NCBI RefSeq assembly: GCF_900112475.1
Contig: NZ_FOLW01000002.1
Span: 491,584 to 555,583, forward strand
Source of the DNA: Pragia fontium DSM 5563 = ATCC 49100
GTDB lineage: Bacteria > Pseudomonadota > Gammaproteobacteria > Enterobacterales > Enterobacteriaceae
Direction: 5' to 3'
DNA length: 64,000 nucleotides
Part shown: one piece after another, positions 22,523 through 30,962 of the stretch
Layout of the letters: every line of letters begins with the position of its first letter
Position numbering within the stretch: position 1 is the first letter of the stretch
Made by a program: the position numbers and the translations under genes
The notes under the pieces: model-generated
Told to the model about the DNA's origin: nothing
The model's input: the letters and a program-made list of their open reading frames with translations, nothing else
The model's database searches: none

Positions 22523-24910
22523 ATGAAATTCAGTGAATCCTGGTTGCGTGAATGGGTAAACCCTGCAATTAGTCGTGACCAACTGTCAGAACAAATTACC
22601 ATGGCCGGTTTAGAGGTCGATGGTGTTGAGCCAGTAGCCGGTGAGTTTACTGGCGTAGTGATTGGCCGAGTGGTGGAATGTGGTCAGCACCCAAATGCGG
22701 ATAAATTACGCGTTACTAAGGTCGATGTCGGTGCCGATAAACTGCTGGATATCGTCTGTGGTGCACCAAACTGTCGTAAAGGTTTGACCGTCGCCTGCGC
22801 CACCGTTGGTGCGGTATTACCCGGCGATTTTAAAATTAAGGCGGCTAAATTACGTGGTGAGCCATCGGAAGGTATGCTGTGCTCTTTTTCTGAGCTTGGT
22901 ATCAGCGATGATCATGACGGTATTATTGAGTTACCAGAAGATGCGCCAATTGGTCAGGATGTACGTGAATATCTTAAACTCAACGACGCAACTATCGAAA
23001 TTAGCATTACGCCAAATCGCGCTGACTGTCTGGGCATTATCGGTATTGCCCGTGATGTTGCGGTAATCAATGCGCTGCCGTTGAATCAGCCAGATATGTC
23101 TCCAGTGGCACCGACGATTGAGGATGTTATTTCGATCAAGGTTGAGGCTCTGGATGCTTGCCCACGCTATTTAGGTCGTGTGGTGAAAGGTATCAACGTT
23201 AAAGCCGCTACGCCGCTATGGATGAAAGAGAAACTGCGCCGTTGCGGTATTCGTTCTATCGATCCGGTGGTTGATGTCACCAACTATGTGTTGTTGGAGC
23301 TGGGCCACCCGATGCATGCTTTCGATCTGGATCGCATTGATAACGGCATCGTGGTTCGTATGGCGAAAGCCAATGAAGAATTGGTCCTGCTGGATGGCAA
23401 TAGCGTTAAGCTGAATGACGATATCGTGGTGATTGCCGATGGTCAAAAAGCGCTGGCAATGGGCGGTATTTTTGGTGGTGAACACTCTGGTGTGAATCAA
23501 GAAACCAAAGATGTCTTCCTGGAAAGCGCCTATTTCAATCCATTGGCGATTGCCGGCCGTGCACGCCGTTTTGGTTTGCATACGGATGCTTCCCATCGTT
23601 ATGAGCGTGGTGTTGATCCTGCGCTTCAGGAGCGCGCACTAGAACGTGCAACGCGCTTGCTGCTGGATATTTGCGGTGGTCAAGCGGGACCGGTTATTGA
23701 TGCGACTAATCAGGATAAGCTACCAAAACCAGCCACTATCCAATTACGCCGCGATAAACTGGATCGATTAATCGGCCATGTGATTTCTGATGAGCAAGTT
23801 AGCGATATTCTGACTCGTTTAGGCTGTGACGTTACTTTTAACGGCGATAGCTGGACTGCAATAGCACCAAGTTGGCGTTTCGATATGCAGATCGAAGAAG
23901 ATCTGATTGAAGAGGTTGCTCGCGTATACGGCTATAACAGTATCCCGAATGTACCATTACGCGCTGATTTAGTCATGACCTCACATCGTGAAGCTGAGCT
24001 GTCGTTACGCCGCGTGAAGACGTTGTTGGTCGATCGTGGCTATCAGGAAGCGATTACCTATAGTTTTGTTGATCCAAAAATCCAAAACTTCCTGCATCCT
24101 CAACAGGAAGCGTTAATTCTGCCGAGTCCTATTTCCGTTGAGATGTCAGCAATGCGCCTCTCGTTATGGACCGGATTACTGACATCGGTGGTCTACAATC
24201 AGAACCGTCAACAGGGACGTGTGCGCCTGTTTGAAAGCGGATTACGTTTTGTTCCTGATGAAAAAGCAGAATTAGGCGTCAGACAGGAATTAATGTTAGC
24301 CGGGGTGATTGCAGGAAATCGATATGAAGAACACTGGAACCTTGCGCGGGAAGCAGTTGACTTCTATGATTTAAAAGGCGATCTTGAGGCGGTATTAGAA
24401 TTAACGGGTAAATTGTCTGAGATTGAATTTAGAGTCGAAGCAAACCCAGCACTGCATCCGGGACAAAGCGCCGCCATTTATTTAGATGGTGAACGCATTG
24501 GTTACATCGGTGTAGTGCATCCTGAGCTGGAGCGTAAGCTCGATCTCAATGGTCGTACAGTGGTGTTCGAGCTGTTATGGGATAAAGTCTCAAACCGCCG
24601 TGTGCCGCTGGCTACAGAGGTTTCCCGCTTCCCGGCGAACCGTCGTGACATCGCAATTGTAGTGGCTGAAAGCGTACCTGCTGCCAATGTATTAGAATTA
24701 TGCAAAAAAGTTGGCGTAAATCAGATGGTTGGCGTAAACTTATTTGACGTATACCGTGGTAAGGGCGTAGCAGAGGGTTACAAGAGTCTAGCCATCAGTC
24801 TTACGCTGCAAGATACCACGCGTACGTTAGAAGAAGAGGAAATTGCCGCTACGGTTGCAGAATGCGTAGAGGCATTGAAACAGCGATTCCAAGCATCCTT
24901 GAGAGATTGA
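22523..24910 (+). CDS. pheT: Phenylalanyl-tRNA synthetase beta subunit
   Basis: 795-aa partner subunit with tRNA-binding and editing functions. In order: EMAP-II-like tRNA-binding domain (about 40-150), B3/B4 editing domain (about 210-400), B5 (about 400-475), inactive catalytic-like domain, and the C-terminal anticodon-binding domain ([12 protein letters not shown] onward). Length as in E. coli. ihfA follows after 4 bp, so the two are co-transcribed. Confidence 0.98.
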   Translation: MKFSESWLREWVNPAISRDQLSEQITMAGLEVDGVEPVAGEFTGVVIGRVVECGQHPNADKLRVTKVDVGADKLLDIVCGAPNCRKGLTVACATVGAVLPGDFKIKAAKLRGEPSEGMLCSFSELGISDDHDGIIELPEDAPIGQDVREYLKLNDATIEISITPNRADCLGIIGIARDVAVINALPLNQPDMSPVAPTIEDVISIKVEALDACPRYLGRVVKGINVKAATPLWMKEKLRRCGIRSIDPVVDVTNYVLLELGHPMHAFDLDRIDNGIVVRMAKANEELVLLDGNSVKLNDDIVVIADGQKALAMGGIFGGEHSGVNQETKDVFLESAYFNPLAIAGRARRFGLHTDASHRYERGVDPALQERALERATRLLLDICGGQAGPVIDATNQDKLPKPATIQLRRDKLDRLIGHVISDEQVSDILTRLGCDVTFNGDSWTAIAPSWRFDMQIEEDLIEEVARVYGYNSIPNVPLRADLVMTSHREAELSLRRVKTLLVDRGYQEAITYSFVDPKIQNFLHPQQEALILPSPISVEMSAMRLSLWTGLLTSVVYNQNRQQGRVRLFESGLRFVPDEKAELGVRQELMLAGVIAGNRYEEHWNLAREAVDFYDLKGDLEAVLELTGKLSEIEFRVEANPALHPGQSAAIYLDGERIGYIGVVHPELERKLDLNGRTVVFELLWDKVSNRRVPLATEVSRFPANRRDIAIVVAESVPAANVLELCKKVGVNQMVGVNLFDVYRGKGVAEGYKSLAISLTLQDTTRTLEEEEIAATVAECVEALKQRFQASLRD

Positions 24911-24914
24911 ACCT

Positions 24915-25211
24915 ATGGCGCTTACTAAAGCTGAAATGTCTGAACACTTATGCGAGAAACTTAACTTAAGCAAACGAGATGCTAAAGACCTCGTAGAATT
25001 ATTCTTTGAGGAAGTTCGCAAAGCTTTGGAAAATGGTGAACAAGTCAAACTTTCCGGATTCGGTAATTTTGACCTGCGTGATAAGAGTCAACGTCCGGGT
25101 CGTAACCCGAAAACAGGCGAAGACATCCCAATCACTGCACGCCGGGTAGTGACTTTCCGTCCGGGGCAGAAGTTGAAGAGCCGGGTTGAAAACGCCACAC
25201 CTAAAGAGTAA
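24915..25211 (+). CDS. ihfA: Integration host factor alpha subunit
   Basis: 98-aa DNA-bending protein of the HU/IHF family; forms IHF with IhfB. The beta-arm with the intercalating proline is seen in [20 protein letters not shown]. It ends pheST. Its terminator doubles as the attachment core of the prophage that follows; IHF itself is the usual co-factor of P2/HP1-type integrases. Confidence 0.98.
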   Translation: MALTKAEMSEHLCEKLNLSKRDAKDLVELFFEEVRKALENGEQVKLSGFGNFDLRDKSQRPGRNPKTGEDIPITARRVVTFRPGQKLKSRVENATPKE

Positions 25212-25225
25212 AGAGATCAGACCTA

Positions 25226-25255
25226 AAAAGGCCGCGCATGCGGCCTTTTTCTTTT
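25226..25255 (+). terminator. ihfA terminator = attL core (30-bp repeat)
   Basis: AAAAGGCCGC-GCAT-GCGGCCTTTTT-type hairpin with T-run, 14 bp after the ihfA stop. The same 30 bases recur exactly at 56236-56265, at the other end of the phage genes, and the sequences diverge on both sides. This is the left attachment core. After integration ihfA keeps a complete terminator. Confidence 0.88.
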
Positions 25256-25343
25256 CATTAAATCAATGAGTTACGTTTATAATCAGACAGTTATAGTAAT
25301 ACTAAACCCCCACAAAACCCTCTAAACCCCTCCTTATGGGTCA

Positions 25344-26324
25344 TTATGTGGACATTAAATTATTAACTGGATTGAATTTAACGGCATCAATTAAATAGTC
25401 TGGCGCCAGGTGGGCATATATCATTGTTTGAGTTATTTTAGAGTGGCCGAGTATCTTTTGTAGCGCCAGAATATTGCCCCCGTTCATCATAAAGTGGGAC
25501 GCAAATGTATGGCGCAAGACGTGAATTGCTTGGCCTTTGGGTAGGTGAGGAATAGTTTCCTTTAATACATTGCGAATCTCTTTATAATCAACATCATCAA
25601 ATATCATTGGCCGATCGCTTTTGAGTTCGTTGTATATCTCAGGGGAAACGGGAACCGTTCTAGCTAAGCTGTTTTTAGTTTTAACAAAGGTTGCCTTGCA
25701 ATTAATAATATTATGCTGCTTAAGGTATTTGGCTTCACCCCACCGGCCGCCAGTAGATAGTAGGAACCGTACAACCTTTAAGTTTTCCCCGGTTAGTTTT
25801 GATAAAAACTCTCTGATCTCATTCATTGTTAAAAATATCATTTCTGGCTTTTTAACCCTGGGCGCTTTAATGTCTCTTATCGGGTTTTTATCTTGATAGT
25901 GACCAGATTCAATTAAAACAGAGAAAACACTACTTAATAAAAAGTGCTCTTTGCTTAATGTTGCTTCGCTGATCCCTTTTGCAGAACGTGCGGCTCGATA
26001 CTCGGTTAACAGTGTATTGTTAATTTGATTGGCGGTAGGGTGGTTCATTGCGCGATCCATTTTCTTTAGCTTTAATAAACAGCTTCGGCTGGATTTTAAT
26101 TTATTACCGTAGTATTGAAACCAAAGATCGATTAATTCAGATAGTCGACGCCGATCGGCGGGCTTCTCTATCCAATCTTTATTATTATAATTTGCAATAA
26201 GCCACCGCTCATACTGCTGGGCTTCGCCTTTCTTGTCGAATTTCTTTCTAAATCGTTTGCCATAACGGCCTTGGGGACGTACATCAACTTCCCACCCGCC
26301 GCTATCAAGTGGTTTCACAGACAT
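25344..26324 (-). CDS. int: Tyrosine-recombinase integrase (P2 family)
   Basis: Site-specific recombinase (326 aa) for attP/attB integration. N-terminal arm-binding domain with an AP2-like start (SGGWEVDVRPQGRYGKRFRKKF), core-binding SAM-like domain (about 60-150) and catalytic domain with R in LLSTGGRWGEA, HVLRHTFASHF (HxxR), ILGHSKITQTMIYAHL (H and the tyrosine nucleophile). Its 3' end lies 88 bp from attL. It is downstream of both repressor genes on the same strand, as C-int in P2. The gap to attL carries two CTAAACCCC repeats that may be arm-type sites. Confidence 0.95.
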   Translation of the reverse strand: MSVKPLDSGGWEVDVRPQGRYGKRFRKKFDKKGEAQQYERWLIANYNNKDWIEKPADRRRLSELIDLWFQYYGNKLKSSRSCLLKLKKMDRAMNHPTANQINNTLLTEYRAARSAKGISEATLSKEHFLLSSVFSVLIESGHYQDKNPIRDIKAPRVKKPEMIFLTMNEIREFLSKLTGENLKVVRFLLSTGGRWGEAKYLKQHNIINCKATFVKTKNSLARTVPVSPEIYNELKSDRPMIFDDVDYKEIRNVLKETIPHLPKGQAIHVLRHTFASHFMMNGGNILALQKILGHSKITQTMIYAHLAPDYLIDAVKFNPVNNLMST

Positions 26325-26397
26325 TTATTATTACTCCATATTGAACGATATGAACAGATACCGCCTTTTCCCCAATTGTTATATATTTTACTGATTG

Positions 26398-26697
26398 TTA
26401 ACCAGCCGCGCGGGGTGGTTGGGGGTTGGACATTAAGGCGTGCCCATCAGGGGAGAGAGCCGGAGAAATTTGGCCAATTTCTGGACTAATTTCCCCGGTC
26501 ATTAACCACAATGTAAATTTTTTGAATTTAGAGTGTTGCGTTATTTGAGTCAGTGTTTTGGCCGACACTTCAACGCTTTGGTTATCTTCATAATTACTAA
26601 TAGTATTAGGATCTATGCCAGTAATATTACTAAGTTCACACACTGTTATTTCCTCCAACTCTCTCAATTCCTTTAATTTTAATCCGATGTATATCAT
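26398..26697 (-). CDS. Second P2 C-like repressor (paralogue)
   Basis: 99-aa HTH protein of the P2 C repressor family. HTH about residues 18-38 (VCELSNITGIDPNTISNYED); the C-terminal part KFKKFTLWLMTGEISPEIGQISPAL is the hallmark of P2 C (TKYTLWFMTNQ..PESGQIAPAL). It is clearly paralogous to the neighbour at 26876-27154, but its recognition helix differs. No good ribosome site precedes the ATG. Upstream is its own 12-bp inverted repeat. It lies between C and int, which is unusual; a superinfection or second lysogeny switch is my inference. Confidence 0.85.
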   Translation of the reverse strand: MIYIGLKLKELRELEEITVCELSNITGIDPNTISNYEDNQSVEVSAKTLTQITQHSKFKKFTLWLMTGEISPEIGQISPALSPDGHALMSNPQPPRAAG

Positions 26698-26699
26698 TG

Positions 26700-26736
26700 A
26701 TATTTATCCGTTTATTTTATGCTCACGGATAAATAT
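26700..26736. promoter_or_regulatory. Perfect 12-bp inverted repeat upstream of the second repressor
   Basis: ATATTTATCCGT at 26700-26711 and its exact reverse complement ACGGATAAATAT at 26725-26736, 13 bp apart, starting 3 bp from the ATG of the gene ending at 26398. A TAAAAT -10-like hexamer (minus strand) lies between the arms. Likely autoregulatory operator; different from the C operators at 27155-27204. Confidence 0.6.
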
Positions 26737-26875
26737 TAACTTTTTATAGCTCGCTGTTATATGAAGATAGTCAACTTATACTTGATAAAATAGAATTGCT
26801 TTATCTTAAGCGTTGTTTTTTATCATAAAAAAACGATACATAATGACCATTAATATCAATTTAAAAGAGTGACTA

Positions 26876-27154
26876 CTAAGAGGCGTTTTGCTTTTTTTGC
26901 ATATAAGTTGCTTCTGGCGATATCTGCCCAACTTCTGGACTAGATTCACCGGTCATTAGCCATAATGTATATTTTTTAAATCGTTCGTTTTGTGTGATTT
27001 TTAATAAAGTATCGCTTCCTATACTTGAGATCCGCCCTGTCTCATAGCGCTTTATACTTCCTGCGGGTATCCCTGTTAAATCTGCGAATTCTTCCCTGGT
27101 AAGAGATTCATGCTCTCTAAGCAATCTCATTTTTATTCCGATATCGGTTGACAT
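26876..27154 (-). CDS. P2 C-type lysogeny repressor
   Basis: 92-aa HTH repressor (HTH about 18-40: TREEFADLTGIPAGSIKRYETGR) with the P2 C C-terminal signature FKKYTLWLMTGESSPEVGQISPE. It occupies the canonical place, divergent from the Cox-like gene, with operators directly upstream that cover the early promoter. Keeps the prophage silent. About the length of P2 C (99 aa). Confidence 0.9.
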   Translation of the reverse strand: MSTDIGIKMRLLREHESLTREEFADLTGIPAGSIKRYETGRISSIGSDTLLKITQNERFKKYTLWLMTGESSPEVGQISPEATYMQKKQNAS

Positions 27155-27204
27155 GGTATTGATTAGTACCCTATAGTTGCGTTCGAAGGGTACTAATTAA
27201 TACC
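27148..27204 (+). promoter_or_regulatory. Early promoter with paired repressor operators
   Basis: A rightward promoter TTGACA (27148-27153), 18-bp spacer, TATAGT (27172-27177). The spacer is filled by operator-like GGTATTGATTAGTACC (27155-27170). A second copy in inverted orientation, GGGTACTAATTAATACCC (27188-27205), lies just downstream. Arms match at 16 of 17 positions, and each copy is itself nearly palindromic. The -35 overlaps the start of the C gene. A bound repressor would block the early promoter. Confidence 0.8.
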
Positions 27205-27246
27205 CCTTGAAACCCCGTGAAAACTCTAGATCTTTTAGGATACATC

Positions 27247-27504
27247 ATGAGCAGAGCAGGAAAAAGCCAAATCAGCACAGGTTTTATTAATCCGCAGTAT
27301 GCGTTAGTAATGGCTGAGCCAGAATTACCCCTTGAGGAGTTCGCTCGGCGCCAGGGGCGTACCTTAAAAAGTGTCCAGCAAGATGCCGATAAAGGTTTGT
27401 TGCCATTGGTCAACACCGGCAAGCGCACCCGCACCGTTAACATGGTCGCGTTATTTATGCGTGCTCTGGAAGATGCACAGTCGTTTTTGGCTCACCGCGT
27501 TTAA
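27247..27504 (+). CDS. Cox-like regulator / excisionase
   Basis: 85-aa DNA-binding protein, first gene of the early operon opposite the C repressor. A MerR/Cox-type HTH is visible (LEEFARRQGRTLKSVQQDADKGLLPLV). Position and size are those of P2 Cox, which represses the C promoter and directs excision. Start ATG at 27247 chosen for AGGA 7 nt upstream and the family-like N-terminus; a GTG 10 codons upstream is in frame. Confidence 0.75.
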   Translation: MSRAGKSQISTGFINPQYALVMAEPELPLEEFARRQGRTLKSVQQDADKGLLPLVNTGKRTRTVNMVALFMRALEDAQSFLAHRV

Positions 27505-27529
27505 TCGTTACCTTACCGGAGATTGTGGA

Positions 27530-27742
27530 ATGTCTAGCCCTTCATTATCGAGCATGTTAACGCATAAAATATTTGTTAGTGGTCATCACCATAACCGCGG
27601 TTGGCTCGAAACCCCGGACGGCCGTCACGTTCAACCAAGCGCCAGCAAAGTTAAGTTTATTTCTGATCTAGATAAACCTTGGATCGCGGGTATTAAACCT
27701 GCGCGTCGTTGGTGGGCTAAGTTAATGGGTATCTTCGCATGA
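27530..27742 (+). CDS. Small early phage protein, Fil-like (DUF2724 type)
   Basis: 70-aa protein. The pattern SPSLSSMLTHKIFVSGHHHNRGW-LETPDGRHVQPSAS resembles the short family called phage filamentation protein Fil in P2/186-like phages, which stops host division when expressed. Start ATG at 27530; the reading frame opens further upstream over the Cox gene, but that part reads as a shadow. Overlaps the next gene at ATGA. Confidence 0.6.
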   Translation: MSSPSLSSMLTHKIFVSGHHHNRGWLETPDGRHVQPSASKVKFISDLDKPWIAGIKPARRWWAKLMGIFA

Positions 27743-27834
27743 GGGCGCCAGTGGATATCCTTTGCGCACTCATGGCTGCTTATCTTGTATCAATGATTTT
27801 TGTGGCCTTGATAGCGGTTTTGATTTTTCTGTAG
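27739..27834 (+). CDS. 31-aa single-span membrane protein
   Basis: Start ATG overlaps the stop of the preceding gene (ATGA). Product MRAPVDILCALMAAYLVSMI then a hydrophobic tail ending FL: almost the whole protein is one transmembrane helix. Translational coupling and the tight packing suggest that it is real; function unknown. Confidence 0.55.
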   Translation: MRAPVDILCALMAAYLVSMIFVALIAVLIFL

Positions 27835-27844
27835 TGGTGCAGAT

Positions 27845-28168
27845 ATGCTTAATTTATTACCAGCCAGGCCAATACCATTAACCACCGATGAAATAGATCG
27901 AGGTTTAAAGGCTACAACTGATATTAGACGCAGCCACTTTAGCAAGCGGAACCCGGTCAAAGATTTATATAATCAACTTAACCAACGTGAAAAAAAGGCA
28001 CTTTGTTTATTAGCCCGTTTATCAGAGCGGCATGTCAAGATGAAATATGAGGATATGAGCGAACAGGAAAGGGAACAGTTAATAGAGGGCATGATCATTA
28101 TGCGCACATTAACCGAACATTTTCCGCCGCGCTTATTACATTCTTATAAAGTGTTTGAAAATAAGTAG
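27845..28168 (+). CDS. Uncharacterised early phage protein
   Basis: 107-aa, charged, predicted helical protein (LNQREKKALCLLARLSERHVKMKYEDMSEQEREQLIEGMIIM). Not recognised. It is 10 bp after the preceding small gene and on the same strand, so part of the early operon. Confidence 0.7.
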   Translation: MLNLLPARPIPLTTDEIDRGLKATTDIRRSHFSKRNPVKDLYNQLNQREKKALCLLARLSERHVKMKYEDMSEQEREQLIEGMIIMRTLTEHFPPRLLHSYKVFENK

Positions 28169-28248
28169 TTCTATTTAAATTCATTAATAAATTTTCCTAT
28201 GGCTTAACAGTCAGGGGATCGTTTTATCCAAAATAAGGAGTGTTACCC

Positions 28249-28809
28249 ATGCTTAGAGAAATAGTTCGTAATAATATTGTAAGATTTCTTGATAAAAATT
28301 ATAAGCAAGGTTGCGTTGTTAGGGTTTTCGCTGCCCCAGTCTTGGGGAGTTTGAAAAATACTGTAGTTAAAGTTCAGGTTTTACATAAATCATTTTCCGA
28401 TTCTGGTTGTAAGAATTTAGATGTACAAGAATTTTCAAATTACCATAGATCGATTAATTCATTTATTTGTTTATGTAAAAAAATAGTTTCTGATTATATT
28501 GCATCAACCGACCAATCCGTATCATTCATTGGCTGGGACCCTGCTTCAAATTATAAAAAAATGGTAAAGCCAACACCTGAGCCAGAAAGTAATTTATTAA
28601 CTGCTGCCGATCCATATTTTGAATTATTAAAAAAGGCTACTAGTGAAGGCAGGAATAATCAATTAATCCTTTCATCTGTTCAAATTGAATTATTAGCCGC
28701 TCAGGCGGGAGATAATCATTTTACTAAGGATGATCTTATTTCTGCTTTGGAAAAACTCGCCGCTGATTATTCAGGCCAGGCGAATGAATCACGTGAAGTA
28801 AATATTTAA
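28249..28809 (+). CDS. Uncharacterised early phage protein
   Basis: 186 aa; start ATG at 28249, 8 nt after AAGGAG (an in-frame GTG at 28240 lies on the Shine-Dalgarno and is unlikely). The N-terminal half is beta/alpha mixed (REIVRNNIVRFLDKNYKQG) and the C-terminal half is helical with an acidic HFTKDDLISALEKLAADY. AT-rich codons compared with the structural genes. I do not recognise it. Confidence 0.7.
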   Translation: MLREIVRNNIVRFLDKNYKQGCVVRVFAAPVLGSLKNTVVKVQVLHKSFSDSGCKNLDVQEFSNYHRSINSFICLCKKIVSDYIASTDQSVSFIGWDPASNYKKMVKPTPEPESNLLTAADPYFELLKKATSEGRNNQLILSSVQIELLAAQAGDNHFTKDDLISALEKLAADYSGQANESREVNI

Positions 28810-28825
28810 TTAAGGAGTATTGAGG

Positions 28826-29224
28826 ATGTCACAAGTTAAATTAAAACCGTTTGATCTGGAAGCCGCTAAACGTGGGGAGCCAGTTATTCAGCGCAATGGA
28901 TTGCCAGCCACCATTATTTTTTTTGATTCAAAGATTGAGGTGTTAGGTTCGCCTTATCCTATTATTGCCTTAATTACTAGCAATGATGGTCTTGAGGAAA
29001 TTGGTAGCTTTAATTTAAAAGGATTATATCTCGCACTTGGGCCCACGAATTATGATTTATTTATGGCTCCAAAGAAACGCGCCGGTTATTTAAATATATA
29101 TCCAGTTAATCACCCGCTCTCTGACGTCTGGCGGCGCTTTGCTTTTTATGAAACCAAAGCGGACGCGGATACCGCCGCCGATCCCCATAGAATAAATTGC
29201 ATTCCTGTCGAGTGGGAAGAATAG
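28826..29224 (+). CDS. Uncharacterised phage protein with FDLEAAKRGEPV motif
   Basis: 132 aa. The N-terminal KPFDLEAAKRGEPVIQRNG pattern is common in small early proteins of many enterobacterial phages, of unknown role. The middle has a beta-rich core (ATIIFFDSKIEVLGSPYPIIALI). Start ATG at 28826 with TAAGGAG upstream. Confidence 0.68.
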   Translation: MSQVKLKPFDLEAAKRGEPVIQRNGLPATIIFFDSKIEVLGSPYPIIALITSNDGLEEIGSFNLKGLYLALGPTNYDLFMAPKKRAGYLNIYPVNHPLSDVWRRFAFYETKADADTAADPHRINCIPVEWEE

Positions 29225-29230
29225 CCGGTG

Positions 29231-29332
29231 ATGTTATTTATTATCACAGCCGCATTTATATGCGGCTTTATTGCTGGCGCTGTAGGTTTAATTTTCTTTG
29301 ATTCATATGTGACAAAGAATTTAATTAAATAA
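29231..29332 (+). CDS. 33-aa single-span membrane protein
   Basis: MLFIITAAFICGFIAGAVGL followed by IFFDSY and a short basic tail (TKNLIK): one transmembrane helix. It lies in the only 119-bp gap between two small early genes and begins 7 bp after the preceding stop. Function unknown; coding status moderately likely. Confidence 0.5.
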   Translation: MLFIITAAFICGFIAGAVGLIFFDSYVTKNLIK

Positions 29333-29343
29333 TAAGGGGAATT

Positions 29344-29568
29344 ATGAAAACGGTAACTTATACATGTGACTGCTGTAGTAAGTCTGCACGCGATGAAATG
29401 GGAGTTATTAAATTTATTGCTAGGGATACGCACGGCTATGGTATTGCATGTTTAGGAGTTGGACATTTATGTAAAGAATGTGAAAGTAATTTAAAAAATG
29501 AAATCCTTAATTCATTTAAGGAGCTAGAACTTAAATACAGTGCCGCATCAATTGAGCCAGGGGTTTAA
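29344..29568 (+). CDS. Small zinc-ribbon-like protein
   Basis: 74 aa with CDCC near the N-terminus (residues 8-11) and CKEC later (about 43-46), a likely zinc-binding CxxC pair. AAGGGG lies upstream of the ATG. Overall function unknown. Confidence 0.65.
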   Translation: MKTVTYTCDCCSKSARDEMGVIKFIARDTHGYGIACLGVGHLCKECESNLKNEILNSFKELELKYSAASIEPGV

Positions 29569-29570
29569 TT

Positions 29571-29762
29571 ATGCCTCGCCCACCACGCCCGGCACCACTA
29601 CGCACAATTAAATGCTCAAATTGTGAAAAAGAAATTTTATCCAGTGCTTCTTATGGTTGCTCATTCGTTATTACTAGAGCCAATCAGGAAGTATTGAGAA
29701 ATCAGTTTAATGGCGTTTGTTTGAATTGTTTAAAACTCAATCTCAGGGGGAATCATGACTAA
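29571..29762 (+). CDS. Small zinc-ribbon-like protein
   Basis: 63 aa with a proline-rich start (MPRPPRPAPLR), CSNCEKE and a later CLNC: a second CxxC...CxxC protein directly after the first. It overlaps the methylase gene by 8 bp, which indicates co-translation. Unknown role. Confidence 0.62.
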   Translation: MPRPPRPAPLRTIKCSNCEKEILSSASYGCSFVITRANQEVLRNQFNGVCLNCLKLNLRGNHD

Positions 29763-30675
29763 TCGCTCGTGTTTAAAATGGCCAGGTGGTAAAGGCTCTA
29801 TTATTAACGAAATTAAAAAGCACTTACCGGAAGGCAAGCGCCTGATCGAGCCGTTTGTTGGCGCCGGTAATGTTTTTATTAATACGGATTATCCCGAATA
29901 TATTTTAAATGATATCAACGGCGATCTGATGGGGTTTTATGAAACGCTGAAACAGCCACCCAGCCAGCCGGATTTTATCAATTATTTTGAGGATTCGTTT
30001 GTTGATGCAAATGAAGAAAATATGTATTACCACCGGCGTAATAGATTTAACGATCCACTTTACGCAAGCCATAAATCAGAGCTTTTTCTTTATCTTAACC
30101 GACACTGTTATAACGGCATGTGTCGCTATAATCGTAAGGGTGAATTTAACGCACCGTTTGGTAAATACAAGAGCGTCTATTTCCCCCGCCGTGAACTAGG
30201 ATTGTTTTCCGAGAAGCTGCAAAAAGCCACTTTATTATGCGGTGACTTCGAGCGCGTCATTGATCTGGCTGGCCTGGACGACGTAATTTATTGTGATCCG
30301 CCGTATATTCCTGTTTCTGGAACGTCAGATTTTACCGCTTATCATACCGCTGGCTTTTCATTGGAAGATCACGATCGCTTAACTCTCGCCTTGATTCGAG
30401 CCGTTAGCCGCGGCGCTCGTGTGCTTATATCCAATAGCAACGCGTGCATGTCCCATTTTTTATATGAGCCATTCGCGGAAATAGTGACGATAGAAACCCG
30501 CCGCTCTATTGGTGCTAAGGCCAGCAGCCGTCAGCCCATCAAGGAAATTCTCGCCGTTTCAAAGCCTCATTTTGTCCAGTGGGCACGCCAGCCAGGCAAG
30601 CAAGCCTTATTTAATGAATTGTTTTTGCAAAAGCCCTTGCCGGGATCTGTTCCTACGTGGGGGTCAGTCTTATGA
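29755..30675 (+). CDS. DNA adenine methylase (Dam, D12 class)
   Basis: 306-aa N6-adenine methyltransferase, probably of GATC specificity from its likeness to Dam. AdoMet motif EPFVGAGNVF (33-41), catalytic DPPYIP (181-186), and N-terminal LKWPGGKG. It may protect phage DNA from restriction or tune replication and packaging. Ribosome site is a run of G (CAGGGGG). The following gene overlaps at ATGA. Confidence 0.92.
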   Translation: MTNRSCLKWPGGKGSIINEIKKHLPEGKRLIEPFVGAGNVFINTDYPEYILNDINGDLMGFYETLKQPPSQPDFINYFEDSFVDANEENMYYHRRNRFNDPLYASHKSELFLYLNRHCYNGMCRYNRKGEFNAPFGKYKSVYFPRRELGLFSEKLQKATLLCGDFERVIDLAGLDDVIYCDPPYIPVSGTSDFTAYHTAGFSLEDHDRLTLALIRAVSRGARVLISNSNACMSHFLYEPFAEIVTIETRRSIGAKASSRQPIKEILAVSKPHFVQWARQPGKQALFNELFLQKPLPGSVPTWGSVL

Positions 30676-30962
30676 GTGATTTGGATCAATTGTCAGAAAG
30701 CTATTGTGCTCAGTTTCTCGGCATTAAAGCCAATTTGATGAAATGCAGCCGGTTTCGCCGTATGTCATTTTCCTGCCAGGGGGTTGAAAGAAATGGTAAG
30801 CCGCTAAAAAAATTAAGTAGGAAATTAAGGAAGGTGCGCCCTAGGGGAAAAGTATATCAGCGCTTAATGTGGCTCCGTTTTGATGCGCATTTTAACCGCC
30901 CCTTATCTCCCCGCGGTAAACGCGTATTAAATCAGATGATGAATACCCGTGAAAATCGCTGA
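30672..30962 (+). CDS. Uncharacterised basic phage protein
   Basis: 96-aa arginine/lysine-rich protein (KLSRKLRKVRPRGKVYQRLMWLRF). Its ATG overlaps the methylase stop and its own end overlaps gene A by 14 bp, so it is locked in the operon. A nucleic-acid-binding accessory to replication is possible but only inferred. Confidence 0.65.
   Translation: MSDLDQLSESYCAQFLGIKANLMKCSRFRRMSFSCQGVERNGKPLKKLSRKLRKVRPRGKVYQRLMWLRFDAHFNRPLSPRGKRVLNQMMNTRENR

Noticed and set aside
25226-25255. tRNA gene as the phage attachment site
   Set aside because: No tRNA sequence or CCA end; the repeat is the ihfA terminator.
27371-27529. Upstream extension of the Fil-like gene over the Cox-like gene
   Set aside because: Cys/Trp/Ser-rich shadow translation; the ATG at 27530 has GGAGATTGTGGA upstream.
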